The notes below the pieces were generated by a model that saw only the letters and a list, made by a program, of their open reading frames with translations, had not been told where the DNA came from and searched no databases. Made by a program: the position numbers and the translations under genes. Below, piece by piece: positions 36,979-46,216 of a stretch of 64,000 nucleotides of DNA (positions are counted from its first letter, which is position 1; every line of letters starts with the position of its first letter). Source of the DNA: Sulfurimonas sp. (GTDB lineage Bacteria > Campylobacterota > Campylobacteria > Campylobacterales > Sulfurimonadaceae); assembly GCF_029027585.1 (NCBI RefSeq), contig NZ_CP093397.1, forward strand, positions 1,353,405 to 1,417,404, written 5' to 3'.

Positions 36979-38078
36979 TATAAGTCTTTAAACTTATCGC
37001 GTATTTTTAAAAATATATCTAGGTTATCTAAAAAAAGTTTTACAAGTTTTGGATCAAAATGTTTACCACTTTCATCTTTAAAAAGTTCTAAGATTTTGTC
37101 TAATTCCCAAGCTTTTTTATAAACTCTATGTGAGCCAAGAGCATCAAATACATCCGCAATTGCTGTTATACGACCATATATATGTATATTTTCTTGTGAA
37201 GTTCCATTTGGATAACCACTTCCATCATATTTTTCATGATGTTCATTTGCTACTATGGCTGCTGCTTGGAGTATTGGTTTGTTCGAACTTTTAAGCATAT
37301 CATAACCCATAGATGCATGTGTTTTCATGATTTGGAACTCGTCTTTAGTTAATTTTCTAGGAGCATTTAAGATAGCATCTGGGATTCCGACTTTACCGAT
37401 ATCATGCATAGGAGATGCCATTTCCAGTTTACTTGCTTCCTCGTAAGATAAACCATATAAAAGAGCTAGTTCTTTAGAGTAAAGTGCTACTCTTTTTACA
37501 TGATTTCCTGTTTCTTTTGAGCGTGTTTCGCCAATTTCTCCCATGGCATAGATAACCTCTTTTTGAGTGTCTTCTATGGCATCATTTAACTCCATGATTT
37601 CGGTTACATCTGTTAGATAAGCTAAAACAAATTTTTCCCTTGAGATACCTTTTAAATCAATCTTATAAAATTTTTCTTCATATTTAAACATAGAATTTTC
37701 TAGAGTATTTTTACTAATGATTTTTTCATACTCTTTTATGCACATATCTGAGATAGAGTTAATATTTGGAAGTTCTTTTTTTGCCGTTTGATTTTGAAAT
37801 ACAATATTTCCGTTTATGTCAAATATAAAAACAGGAGATGGACGATGTTTTGGTAAAAGAGATAGATAATAGTTCTCAACACTAAATTTTTCGTTTATTT
37901 TAAATATATAGTAAATAAAACAAAACTTTTTAAAACCTGTGTAGTAAATAAGTAAGCTAAAAAGAGCTAAAAAAATAGAATTGTTAATAACACTAAAAAA
38001 AAGTATAAGAGTAGCTAAAATTATTCGTAGATAAGATTCAGTAGGTTTCATATTGCAACGGTGCTTTTCAAACATCAT
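36978..38078 (-). CDS. Membrane PAS-HD-GYP c-di-GMP phosphodiesterase
   Basis: About 367 residues. It starts MMFEKHRCNMKPTESYLRI, with two membrane helices (about 16-55) resembling a DUF2892 segment, then a PAS-like domain (PSPVFIFDINGNIVFQNQTAK) and an HD-GYP domain with HDIGKVGIPD and HHEKYDGSGYPNG, all key residues intact. I choose the start at 38075-38078 (ATGATG behind AAGGGG) over a longer frame to 38159. It is divergent from doxX, with a Crp/Fnr-type palindrome between them. The broken MBL gene follows. Confidence 0.85.
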   Translation of the reverse strand: MMFEKHRCNMKPTESYLRIILATLILFFSVINNSIFLALFSLLIYYTGFKKFCFIYYIFKINEKFSVENYYLSLLPKHRPSPVFIFDINGNIVFQNQTAKKELPNINSISDMCIKEYEKIISKNTLENSMFKYEEKFYKIDLKGISREKFVLAYLTDVTEIMELNDAIEDTQKEVIYAMGEIGETRSKETGNHVKRVALYSKELALLYGLSYEEASKLEMASPMHDIGKVGIPDAILNAPRKLTKDEFQIMKTHASMGYDMLKSSNKPILQAAAIVANEHHEKYDGSGYPNGTSQENIHIYGRITAIADVFDALGSHRVYKKAWELDKILELFKDESGKHFDPKLVKLFLDNLDIFLKIRDKFKDL

Positions 38079-38132
38079 CAATCCCCTTGTACAAATATGC
38101 AAGTAGTATAACACAAACAAAATAGTAACTCT

Positions 38133-38152
38133 TATGTGATTAAGGTTACATA
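38133..38152. promoter_or_regulatory. Second Crp/Fnr-type operator, between HD-GYP gene and doxX
   Basis: TATGTGAT-TAAG-GTTACATA has the same right arm and N4 spacer as the site at 35902, with two changes in the left arm. Its centre lies 29.5 bases upstream of a candidate doxX -10 TAAAAT (38172-38177), again about -41. For the divergent HD-GYP gene a candidate -10 (TATACT, minus strand 38105-38110) lies 32.5 bases away. Confidence 0.7.
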
Positions 38153-38202
38153 CAGGCATACACTTATGTGTTAAAATACGGATACTAACAAATAAGGAGT
38201 TT

Positions 38203-38646
38203 ATGATGAATTTTAAAAATTTATATTTAATGTTTAGTGATTTAACAAAACATCTTCAAGCACCAGCTTTACTTTTTGCAAGGATAGCAGTTGCTTATGG
38301 TTTTTACGAACCAGCGATGAACAAGTGGGCGGATATAGACTCAGTTGCCCAGTGGTTTGGTTCTATGGGGATTCCGATGCCTCTTTTAAATGCCTATATG
38401 GCGGCAAGTACGGAACTTTTAGGAGTCGTTTTACTGACTCTTGGATTTTTAACGCGTTTGATTTCTTTACCTTTAATAGTTATCATGATAGTAGCTATTG
38501 TAACTGTGCATCTACCAAATGGTTTTTCAGCAGGTGAGAATGGTTTTGAGATACCTTTATACTATATGCTATTTTTGTCGATATTTGTTTCTAGTGGAGC
38601 AGGTAAGTTCTCACTTGATAGAAAAATATTTGGCGATAAAAGCTAA
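38203..38646 (+). CDS. DoxX family membrane protein
   Basis: A 147-residue inner-membrane protein with about four helices. Family signature: LLFARIAVAYGFYEPAMNKWADIDSVAQWFG, then a second half with TELLGVVLLTLGFLTRLISLPL and a C-terminal GAGKFSLDRKIFG. DoxX members of the HvfX/BufX type accompany MNIO-modified copper-binding peptides. Its promoter shares an operator with the Cys-repeat peptide gene, which links them. AAGGAG precedes the ATG. The small gene after it is only 12 bases away. Confidence 0.88.
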   Translation: MMNFKNLYLMFSDLTKHLQAPALLFARIAVAYGFYEPAMNKWADIDSVAQWFGSMGIPMPLLNAYMAASTELLGVVLLTLGFLTRLISLPLIVIMIVAIVTVHLPNGFSAGENGFEIPLYYMLFLSIFVSSGAGKFSLDRKIFGDKS

Positions 38647-38658
38647 AAAGGAGATATT

Positions 38659-38841
38659 ATGTGTATGCCTCATGGTGGCGGAAGCCGAAGTAATGGTTAT
38701 ATCGAAATTAACAAAGTCAAAAAACATATACAAAAAGTTTCACAAGAGCAGTTTGAAAAAGGTGACCCTAATTTCATAGATGAGAGAAAAAATGAGTATG
38801 TACCTAAAAAGAAAAAAGCCTTTTTTTCTTTTTTTGAATGA
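38659..38841 (+). CDS. Small His/Cys-start protein downstream of doxX
   Basis: A 60-residue protein beginning MCMPHGGGSRSNGYIE, with Cys and His close to the N-terminus that could bind metal, followed by a basic helix (VKKHIQKVSQEQFEKGD) and a Lys-rich end. Its AAAAGGAGATATT ribosome site is excellent and it lies 12 bases after doxX. It has no signal peptide. I do not recognise the family. Its sharing of a transcript with doxX makes a role in the same metal or thiol response plausible. Confidence 0.65.
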   Translation: MCMPHGGGSRSNGYIEINKVKKHIQKVSQEQFEKGDPNFIDERKNEYVPKKKKAFFSFFE

Positions 38842-38934
38842 GTCTTTTGGTATCGTAATTGCTATAATATTTAAACGGGTACAAGGATATTCCCAAAATT
38901 AAAGTAGTCAAGGATGATACAAAAAGGCTACATC

Positions 38935-39960
38935 ATGAAAATAAAGTCACATGAGATTGCGATGCAATCACAACACTCCTTCTCAAGAATTGAGTTAGAA
39001 ACTCAGTTTAGTTTTTCCACCTTTTTTACTCACGAACCAGTGACAAAAGAGCAAACAAAATTGCTGGGTGAAGATGGAATCAAACCTAATGATGGTTTTA
39101 ATAGTTACTTTAGTGACACCACAAAAACTATCAACTCAATCATACAAAACCTCCTTCAGATGCTTCAAGACAAAAGTCAAAAAGAGCCCGAAGAAAATCA
39201 AGAAACTTTTGGTTATACACATTTTTCAATGATGCAACGATATGAAGAGCATGAGAGTTTGAACTTCTCTACATTAGGACATGTCAAAACAGATAAAGGG
39301 ACAATTGATTTAAATCTAAACTTTTCTATGAGTAGAAGTTTTGCTATTGAAAATCGTATTGATATTTATAGTAGCTTTGACCCTCTTGTCATTAATCTTG
39401 ATGGCGATATTCCATCTTTAAGTACAGACACTTTTTCCTTTGATTTAGACAATGATGGAAAGAGTGACCAAATCTCTCAACTAGCAAGCAGAAGTGGTTT
39501 TTTAGCTCTTGATAAAAATGGTGATGGCATTGTAAATCAAGGAAGTGAACTTTTTGGAACTATGACAGGTAATGGTTTTGGAGAACTAAGTGCTTATGAT
39601 AGCGATGGTAACCATTGGATAGATGAAAATGACAGTATCTTTGATAAACTTCAAATCTGGCTAAAAAATGATGATGACAATGAAAAAGAGTTGGTTGGAC
39701 TAGGAGAGATGGGTATAGGAGCTATCTTTTTGGGTTCAAGCAGTAGTGAGTTTACTTTTAAAACAGCGACCAATCAAACTCTAGGAGAGATGAAGAGTTG
39801 CGGCATCTTTTTAAATGAAGATGGCTCATGCGGAAATATCTCACAAATTGATTTTGCATCTAGAGAGATTCAAGAAGATAAAAATGCGGAGTTTAGATTA
39901 GCTGAGGCAAAGGCTGATAAATCTTATTCTCACCCATTAGCTGAACTTTTACAAGCTTAA
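38935..39960 (+). CDS. EF-hand-like calcium-repeat protein, hypothetical
   Basis: A 341-residue soluble protein. Start at ATG 38935 (AAAAAGGC seven bases before) is preferred to ATG 38914, whose AGG is too close. The second half has repeated acidic loops typical of calcium sites: DLDNDGKSDQ, DKNGDGIVNQGSELFG, DSDGNHWIDENDSIFD. The GSELFGTMTGNGFGEL segment resembles repeats in bacterial adhesins and type I-secreted proteins. Function unknown. A 12-base hairpin follows the stop. Confidence 0.65.
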   Translation: MKIKSHEIAMQSQHSFSRIELETQFSFSTFFTHEPVTKEQTKLLGEDGIKPNDGFNSYFSDTTKTINSIIQNLLQMLQDKSQKEPEENQETFGYTHFSMMQRYEEHESLNFSTLGHVKTDKGTIDLNLNFSMSRSFAIENRIDIYSSFDPLVINLDGDIPSLSTDTFSFDLDNDGKSDQISQLASRSGFLALDKNGDGIVNQGSELFGTMTGNGFGELSAYDSDGNHWIDENDSIFDKLQIWLKNDDDNEKELVGLGEMGIGAIFLGSSSSEFTFKTATNQTLGEMKSCGIFLNEDGSCGNISQIDFASREIQEDKNAEFRLAEAKADKSYSHPLAELLQA

Positions 39961-39962
39961 AC

Positions 39963-39991
39963 AAAAGAGGTGCTAAAAAAGCACTTCTTTT
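39963..39991 (+). terminator. Terminator hairpin after EF-hand-like gene
   Basis: AAAAGAGGTGCT pairs with AGCACTTCTTTT (one G-T pair) around AAAAA, with an AT-rich tail. It starts three bases past the stop codon. Confidence 0.65.
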
Positions 39992-40055
39992 AATTTAAGT
40001 TTAGATTATAATAAATATTCTTATAATATATAGAAATCACTATTAGTGAGATAAA

Positions 40056-41456
40056 ATGCAAAAGCATAGTATAAAGAATATTACACTTACCCAATTGTTA
40101 AAAGTATTTCTTGTATCCATACTTATTGTTGGGGCTGTTATTGGACTGAGCTATAGAAGTTTCTTTGAGTTCGTTATAAAAAAACAAATTGTCTCAGTAT
40201 CAGAAATAGTTAAAGCTGGTCTAACCTCGCATATGAAAGCTGGTTTTATGGATGAACGAGCTTACTTCTTAAATGAGGTCTCTTCGATATATGAGATAAA
40301 ATCTATAAAAATTATTCGTGCTGAGTCTGTAAATGAACAGTACGGAGAATCTACTTTAAATGAAAAAAAACTGACACCTTCCCTTAGAGAAATTTTAAAG
40401 AAAAAAGAAATTTTTATCTTATTTGATGATATGAACAGTACAATCGAAGCTGTTATTCCATACATTGCTAGTTCACAAGGAACTTTAAACTGTTTAGAGT
40501 GCCATAATGCAAAAGATGGAGAAGTTCTTGGTGCAGTTGACATTACTATGAATATCAACTCATATCAGGTTGCTGTTTTACAAAATAGTTATATGATAGG
40601 TGGCATATTGTTGTTTTTAGCAATTATAATAATGCTAAATATGTTCCATGTCATCGAAAGATATATTCGTAAACCGCTATCACATATTATTCAAGATGAA
40701 GAAAATGCTTATAAATTTCAAAGAACTATAGACAGTTCAAAATATGAAAGTAAAGAGTTTGAAGATGTTGTAGAAAATATCAACAAGTTTAACGACCATA
40801 TATTAGAAAAAGAAGAAGAATTATTTAAAAAAAATATAGAACTACAAAATCTAAATGAAGAAATAGAGTTGACTCTAAAAGAAGTTATGTTAGCAGTAGG
40901 GCGCATTGAAGAATTTCGTTCAAAAGAAACTAGACTACATACAAAGCGTGTTTCACTTATAAGTGCACTTATTGCAAAAGAGTATGGTTTGAGTGAAGAA
41001 GAGGTAAGTCTTTTAGAGTTCGCATCTCCACTACATGATATTGGAAAAGTCGGAATAAGTGATTCTATTTTAAACAAACCTGGAAAACTTACTAGTGAAG
41101 AGTATGAGGTAATGAAAGAACATGCTACTTTAGGATATAAAATTTTAAATCATTCAGATCGTAAGATTTTACGAACAGCGGCAATAATCGCTTACGGGCA
41201 TCATGAAAAATATGATGGCACAGGATATCCACAAGGTTTAGTAGGTGAAAATATATCTATATATGCCCGTATTGTTGCTATTGTAGATGTTTTTGATGCA
41301 CTTCTTTCTCAGCGTGTATATAAAGAGAAATGGTTGTTAGAAGAAGTCATAAAAGTACTTCAAAAAGAGAGTGGTAAACATTTTGACCCAAAACTAGTGG
41401 ATATTGTTATAGACAACAAAGATAAATACCAAAAGATAATCACAGAGTTATCATAA
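40056..41456 (+). CDS. HD-GYP phosphodiesterase with periplasmic haem-binding sensor
   Basis: A 466-residue membrane protein. Helices at about 12-35 and 178-198 frame a periplasmic domain that contains CLECH at 146-150, a c-type haem attachment motif like those of DUF3365/Tll0287-type sensors. A HAMP-like segment and coiled coil follow, then the HD-GYP domain (about 275-460) with HDIGKVGIS, HHEKYDGTGYP and intact metal ligands. It should degrade c-di-GMP in response to redox or a small gas. It stands between two hypothetical genes and overlaps the convergent PPOX-like gene by six bases. Confidence 0.88.
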   Translation: MQKHSIKNITLTQLLKVFLVSILIVGAVIGLSYRSFFEFVIKKQIVSVSEIVKAGLTSHMKAGFMDERAYFLNEVSSIYEIKSIKIIRAESVNEQYGESTLNEKKLTPSLREILKKKEIFILFDDMNSTIEAVIPYIASSQGTLNCLECHNAKDGEVLGAVDITMNINSYQVAVLQNSYMIGGILLFLAIIIMLNMFHVIERYIRKPLSHIIQDEENAYKFQRTIDSSKYESKEFEDVVENINKFNDHILEKEEELFKKNIELQNLNEEIELTLKEVMLAVGRIEEFRSKETRLHTKRVSLISALIAKEYGLSEEEVSLLEFASPLHDIGKVGISDSILNKPGKLTSEEYEVMKEHATLGYKILNHSDRKILRTAAIIAYGHHEKYDGTGYPQGLVGENISIYARIVAIVDVFDALLSQRVYKEKWLLEEVIKVLQKESGKHFDPKLVDIVIDNKDKYQKIITELS

Positions 41457-41981
41457 GTTCTTTAGGTTTGGCGGAGTGAAGTATTTTTCTTTGAACTCTT
41501 CTAGTTTTTGATTTTTGTCCATTTTAACAGCCCATTTTTTTAGTGACATTCTATCTTCTATATAGTCCATTTTTGGAACTGACTCACCGCAACTAGACTC
41601 AACAGCGTAGATGTGAAACTCAAAGAAGTTTCTAACAATACTCTCTTGCTCGCCAAACAGTTCTGAGTACTTAACGAATTTTTCGTTCTTTGCATCTATG
41701 AGGGTAGCTTTACAAAAGATTCTAGTTATGTTTGCTTTTCCCTCAAAGGCGTTAAAGACCAGAGTAAACTCGCCATCATTTTTAGCATCTGTATAGGTAC
41801 GGTTTCCACTTCCTGGATAACTCATAAAAACTAATGTAGAGTTGTCCAAAACTCTGATGGAATCATAACCCTTAGGAGAAAGATTTACCTCTTTCCCAGA
41901 TGAACTAGCAAGATAAAAAAGCTTCTGTGCTTTTATAAACTCAATGTCTGAATCTTTTAAGTTTTTGTATTGTGAACCCAT
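41451..41981 (-). CDS. Pyridoxamine 5'-phosphate oxidase-like flavoprotein
   Basis: A 176-residue protein with the split-barrel FMN-binding fold: KLFYLASSSGKEVNLSPKGYDSIRVLD, then LVFMSYPGSGNRTYTDAKNDGEFTLVFNAFEGKANITRIFCKA. This matches the PPOX-like family. Such proteins bind FMN and may use F420 or haem; the activity here is not known. The start is ATG at 41981. It is convergent with the HD-GYP gene. Confidence 0.85.
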   Translation of the reverse strand: MGSQYKNLKDSDIEFIKAQKLFYLASSSGKEVNLSPKGYDSIRVLDNSTLVFMSYPGSGNRTYTDAKNDGEFTLVFNAFEGKANITRIFCKATLIDAKNEKFVKYSELFGEQESIVRNFFEFHIYAVESSCGESVPKMDYIEDRMSLKKWAVKMDKNQKLEEFKEKYFTPPNLKNL

Positions 41982-42109
41982 TTTTTTGCCTTGTGTTTGG
42001 TTTATAAGATTATAGCGGAGAAGTGGTCTTTTAATTTTGAAGTTGGTTTCAAGGGCTATTCTTACTTGTGCTATAATATTTTAAAATATATTATATATGG
42101 ATTATAAAT

Positions 42110-43009
42110 ATGGATAATAACTTTATAGAACTTTATGAAAGAGATGTTCAGTCAGATATTAATAACTTAAAAAGCAAGGTCAAAAGTGCTGAAAACAAGC
42201 ATAATACTTTGAGCTATGGCTTGCTATTTATATTGATAGGAATGTTAGTTTTATCAAATCAATATAATTTACATAAAATGTTCTTTATTATGGCACTTTT
42301 TTCTTCTGCAATGATATATTATATTGGTTCAATTGCTTTTAGATATGAATACCATGAGATACTAAAAAGAACAATTTTTCCGAAAATATTATTAGCTATT
42401 AATAAAGATGCAGAATTTATAAAATATATAGAACTCAAATCAGATGCTCAAGAATCTAATTTCTTCAATTTATATAATTATATTGTTGCATCTATGACAA
42501 TAATGAAAATTTGGGCTTTTAAATATAGAGTCGATAACAATACTGTTAAAATTGCTTCTACTTATTTAGATTATAGTTCATTAAAAGACCCTGTTTTACC
42601 ATTTTCTTTACATCAAATGGATCATGGATTATTTATATCTATTGAAAATATACATTTATCTAATTTTCCTATTTATGTATATTCTAAAAAAGTAATACCT
42701 TCATTAAAGCAAATATCAAATGGACTAAAAAATGGCTTTACAACTAATACAGAATACAGTGATAAGCATGTTGTAGTATCTCAATTACTAAGTAATATGG
42801 AAGAAGAAAAAATATTAAAAATATTAAATTTAATTGAAGATGATATTTCTTTGACATTTGTAAATAACAATATATATATGTTTATGTCAAAGAAATTTTC
42901 TTGTTTTGACTCACAAAGCTATAAAGATGGAAAAATTCCAAGTTATTTTGATTATCAAGATATTGTAAAACTTCAAAATATAATAAATGATATTTACAAT
43001 ATTAAATGA
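42110..43009 (+). CDS. Hypothetical membrane protein, 299 residues
   Basis: Two adjacent membrane helices (about 35-51 and 55-73) follow a coiled-coil N-terminus (DINNLKSKVKSAENKHNTL). The rest is a cytosolic domain with no family I recognise (HQMDHGLFISIENIHLSNFP). It is very AT-rich and uses AUA-type codons more than its neighbours, which could mark recent acquisition. It ends six bases from the convergent cusA gene. Confidence 0.55.
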   Translation: MDNNFIELYERDVQSDINNLKSKVKSAENKHNTLSYGLLFILIGMLVLSNQYNLHKMFFIMALFSSAMIYYIGSIAFRYEYHEILKRTIFPKILLAINKDAEFIKYIELKSDAQESNFFNLYNYIVASMTIMKIWAFKYRVDNNTVKIASTYLDYSSLKDPVLPFSLHQMDHGLFISIENIHLSNFPIYVYSKKVIPSLKQISNGLKNGFTTNTEYSDKHVVVSQLLSNMEEEKILKILNLIEDDISLTFVNNNIYMFMSKKFSCFDSQSYKDGKIPSYFDYQDIVKLQNIINDIYNIK

Positions 43010-43015
43010 GCATTA

Positions 43016-46000
43016 TTACCTCTTCATCCCCCACTTAGCATAAATCTCAAAAAGTATAGGAATAATAACTAAACTTAAAACTGCAGAACTAACAACTCCA
43101 CCTAACATCGGTGCGGCGATTCTTTGCATCACTTCACTTCCTACTCCGTTTGTGTACATGATAGGAAGTAGTCCTGCTAAGATTGCAAATACTGTCATTA
43201 GTTTTGGTCTTACTCTTTGAACTGCACCTTCGTATATCGCTGCATTTAACTCTGTAAGTCCAAACTTTTCTTTGTACTTTTCTTTTGCTTCATCCACCGC
43301 TTCTTGTAAGTAAACTATCATAACTATGGCGGTCTCCGCTGCAACTCCAAGAAGGGCTAAAAAACCTACTACCACTGCGATACTCATGTTAAAATTGAGT
43401 ATATCAATATATAAAAGTCCACCTAAAAGAGCAAATGGTAGAGTGAAAAACACTATAAAAGTTGGTACTAACTCTTTTAGTGCAAAATATATTAATATCA
43501 AGATTACTATCAAAACAGTTGGAACTATCCAGATGATTTTTTGCATCGCTGAGTCCAAATACTCACTTTGTCCTGCCCAGTCTATATAGTACCCAGCAGG
43601 TAGTTTTATGGATTCAAGTAACTTTTTTGCACCTTCTTTATACTCAGTTGCACTGATACCAACATTTGGAGTTATATATATAAAGGTTACCGGAGATGCC
43701 ATCTCGCTTTTTATGACAGATGCACTTTCCCTGTAAGTTACTTTTGCAAAGTTACCAAGTGGTACAAAACCAAGAGGAGTCTTTATCTGTAAATCTTTTA
43801 TAGACTCTATGCTTCTTCTCTCATCTTCTTCAAATCTCAACGCGATTGGGTATCTCTCGATGCCTTTGTACATAGTAGATATTTTCATTCCACCAACACC
43901 AGATGCTACATAATCAAGTAGATAATCTTTTGTTATAGAGTATCTTGCTAACTCTTTTTCATCGATATTTATATCGAGATAATATCCAGCACTTGCTTGG
44001 TCAGCAAATACTGAAAGAGTTTTATCGTAAGTTCTAAGTTTGCTCTCTATCTCTAAAGCATATTTTTGTAAGCCTTGTGCATCTTGACCGTAAAGTTTAA
44101 TACCAAGAGGTGTACGGATTCCGCTTAAAAGCATATCGATACGACCACGAATCGGATAAGTCCAAGAGTTTATAAGACCTGGAACTTGAAGAGCATCTTC
44201 GAGTTCATTCATCAGCTTCTCATGTGTCATACCCTCTCTCCATTCACTTTTTGGTTTGAAGGTAATGATAGTTTCAATCATGCCAAGTGGAGCAGGGTCA
44301 GTTGCAGAATTTGCTCGACCGCCTTTACCAAAAACGATATCTACTTCAGGAAAAGATTTTATGATAGCATCCGTTTTTTGAGTAAGTATCTTACTTTGAT
44401 CAACACTAATCCCATAAGGAGTAACAGGCATATACATCACAGTTTGCTCATTAAGTGGAGGCATAAACTCCCATTTTAAACCTTTGTAAAGTGGATACAT
44501 ATAACCAAGGGATAGAACAACAGCTACAATAACTATATATTTTAGTTTCAGTCCATAAACTATAACAGGGTGATAAAGCCAGATAAAAAATCGATTTAAT
44601 GGGTTTTTGTTCTCATCTAAAATCTTACCTTTTACAAAAAATAGCATTAAAACAGGAACTAAGGTTATAGACAAAATTGCTCCAGCTGTCATAGCAAAGG
44701 TTTTTGTAAAGGCAAGTGGAGTAAAGAGAAGTCCCTCTTGTCCTGAAAGTGCAAAGATAGGTAAAAATGAAACTACAACAAGAGAAAGAGCAAAAAATAT
44801 AGGACGACCTACAACTTTTGATGAACTTGATATGGCGTCAAATCTTTCTTGTTTTGTTAATGAACTACCTTTCTTTTTTTCAAGTTTTACTATGGTTTTA
44901 TGAGCATTTTCTATCATAACTATAGTGGCATCTACCATCGCACCAATGGCAATAGCAATTCCCCCAAGACTCATGATATTTGAGTCAATTCCAAATAGTT
45001 TCATAAGTAAAAAAGTTGTTCCTATTGTTAGAGGTAAAACTATAAGAACTATAATGGAAGAGCGTAGATGCATCAAAAATAGAGCAATGATGATGATAAC
45101 AATAACACTCTCTTCAATAAGAGTAAACTTAAGTGTATCTACTGCTTTTTCTATCAAGTCAGAACGGTTGTAAGTCTCAACAACTTCAACTCCATCTACT
45201 TTTAACTCTTTCATCTTCTTTTCTATGCGTTTTATGGTTGAGTAAACATCTTCGCCATAACGAACCATGACTATACCGCCAACTACTTCACCTTGACCAT
45301 TTAAATCAGCCATACCTCGACGGGGAGCAGGAACTAACTCAACTCTACCAATATCGCCAATAGTTACAGGAGTACCTGCTTTTGTAGTTACAACTAAAGA
45401 ACGAATATCATCTAAGTCTTTTAAGTAACCTTTTGCTTGAACCATCCATTCGTAACCGTTTTGTATAACGATTCGCCCACCTGTATCGTTGTTGTTTTCT
45501 TTTAGAGTTTTTGCTATATCTTTAATGCTTAGGTTATATCTTACAAGGGTGTCATTTTTAACACTAACTTCGTAAGTTGGAATAAAACCACCGATGGAAG
45601 CGACTTCACTAACTCCATCAACTCCTAGTAGAGCGTATTTGTAGTAGTAATCTTGTAGAGTTCTAAGTTCACTTAGATTTTTAGTTTTTGAAACAAGGGC
45701 ATACTCATAAACCCAACCAACACCACTAGCATCTGGACCTAAGCTGACTTCCATAGAAGATGGAAGCTGCGATTGTATAGATGCTAACTGCTCTAGGACT
45801 CTTGTTCTTGCCCAGTAAAGGTCAGTCCCTTCTTTAAATATGATGTATATAAGAGCATTTTCATAAGTTGAAAAACCTCTTACCGTTTCTATGTTTGCTA
45901 TCGCTAAAAACTGAGAAACTAAAGGGTATGTTCCTTGGTCTTCTATAATTTCAGGAGATTGCCCTGCCCAATTTAGCTGAACTATTACCTGAGGAGGAGA

Positions 46001-46126
46001 TAGGTCAGGAATAGCATCTAGAGGTGTATTTTTTATAGCCCAAAAAGAGCCAAAAGTTATAAACAGCGCTGCCATTAAAATAAGAAATTTGTTTTTTATG
46101 CTAAAGCTTATTATATTTTCAATCAT
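43016..46126 (-). CDS. cusA: CusA-type heavy-metal RND efflux pump
   Basis: A 1036-residue inner-membrane pump with 12 transmembrane helices and two large periplasmic loops. It fits the HME-RND family for monovalent ions: motifs SPPQVIVQLNWAGQSPEIIEDQ, GAMVDATIVMIENAHKTI in helix 4, ATDPAPLGMIETIITFKP and RIDMLLSGIRTPLGIKLYG. The methionine-rich pore positions of CusA appear present, so copper or silver is the probable substrate. cusB and cusC homologs are 1.6 kb upstream on the same strand, separated by two unrelated genes. Confidence 0.93.
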   Translation of the reverse strand: MIENIISFSIKNKFLILMAALFITFGSFWAIKNTPLDAIPDLSPPQVIVQLNWAGQSPEIIEDQGTYPLVSQFLAIANIETVRGFSTYENALIYIIFKEGTDLYWARTRVLEQLASIQSQLPSSMEVSLGPDASGVGWVYEYALVSKTKNLSELRTLQDYYYKYALLGVDGVSEVASIGGFIPTYEVSVKNDTLVRYNLSIKDIAKTLKENNNDTGGRIVIQNGYEWMVQAKGYLKDLDDIRSLVVTTKAGTPVTIGDIGRVELVPAPRRGMADLNGQGEVVGGIVMVRYGEDVYSTIKRIEKKMKELKVDGVEVVETYNRSDLIEKAVDTLKFTLIEESVIVIIIIALFLMHLRSSIIVLIVLPLTIGTTFLLMKLFGIDSNIMSLGGIAIAIGAMVDATIVMIENAHKTIVKLEKKKGSSLTKQERFDAISSSSKVVGRPIFFALSLVVVSFLPIFALSGQEGLLFTPLAFTKTFAMTAGAILSITLVPVLMLFFVKGKILDENKNPLNRFFIWLYHPVIVYGLKLKYIVIVAVVLSLGYMYPLYKGLKWEFMPPLNEQTVMYMPVTPYGISVDQSKILTQKTDAIIKSFPEVDIVFGKGGRANSATDPAPLGMIETIITFKPKSEWREGMTHEKLMNELEDALQVPGLINSWTYPIRGRIDMLLSGIRTPLGIKLYGQDAQGLQKYALEIESKLRTYDKTLSVFADQASAGYYLDINIDEKELARYSITKDYLLDYVASGVGGMKISTMYKGIERYPIALRFEEDERRSIESIKDLQIKTPLGFVPLGNFAKVTYRESASVIKSEMASPVTFIYITPNVGISATEYKEGAKKLLESIKLPAGYYIDWAGQSEYLDSAMQKIIWIVPTVLIVILILIYFALKELVPTFIVFFTLPFALLGGLLYIDILNFNMSIAVVVGFLALLGVAAETAIVMIVYLQEAVDEAKEKYKEKFGLTELNAAIYEGAVQRVRPKLMTVFAILAGLLPIMYTNGVGSEVMQRIAAPMLGGVVSSAVLSLVIIPILFEIYAKWGMKR

Positions 46127-46216
46127 TATTTAGCCTATTTGTTTAATAGTTAGATTGTATCAATAGTTTGTGAGAGGTTTGTGAGGTTTGAGTATTTTAG
46201 ATCTATGTGAGTAAGC

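Noticed and set aside
38848-38862. Sigma-54-like TGGTAT-N5-TTGC before the EF-hand-like gene
   Set aside because: It has two mismatches in the -24 element, and a good sigma-70 -10 TATAAT starts one base later; the match can be chance.
40718-41077. Minus-strand open frame inside the haem HD-GYP gene
   Set aside because: It is the antisense of a conserved coding region and carries no recognisable fold.
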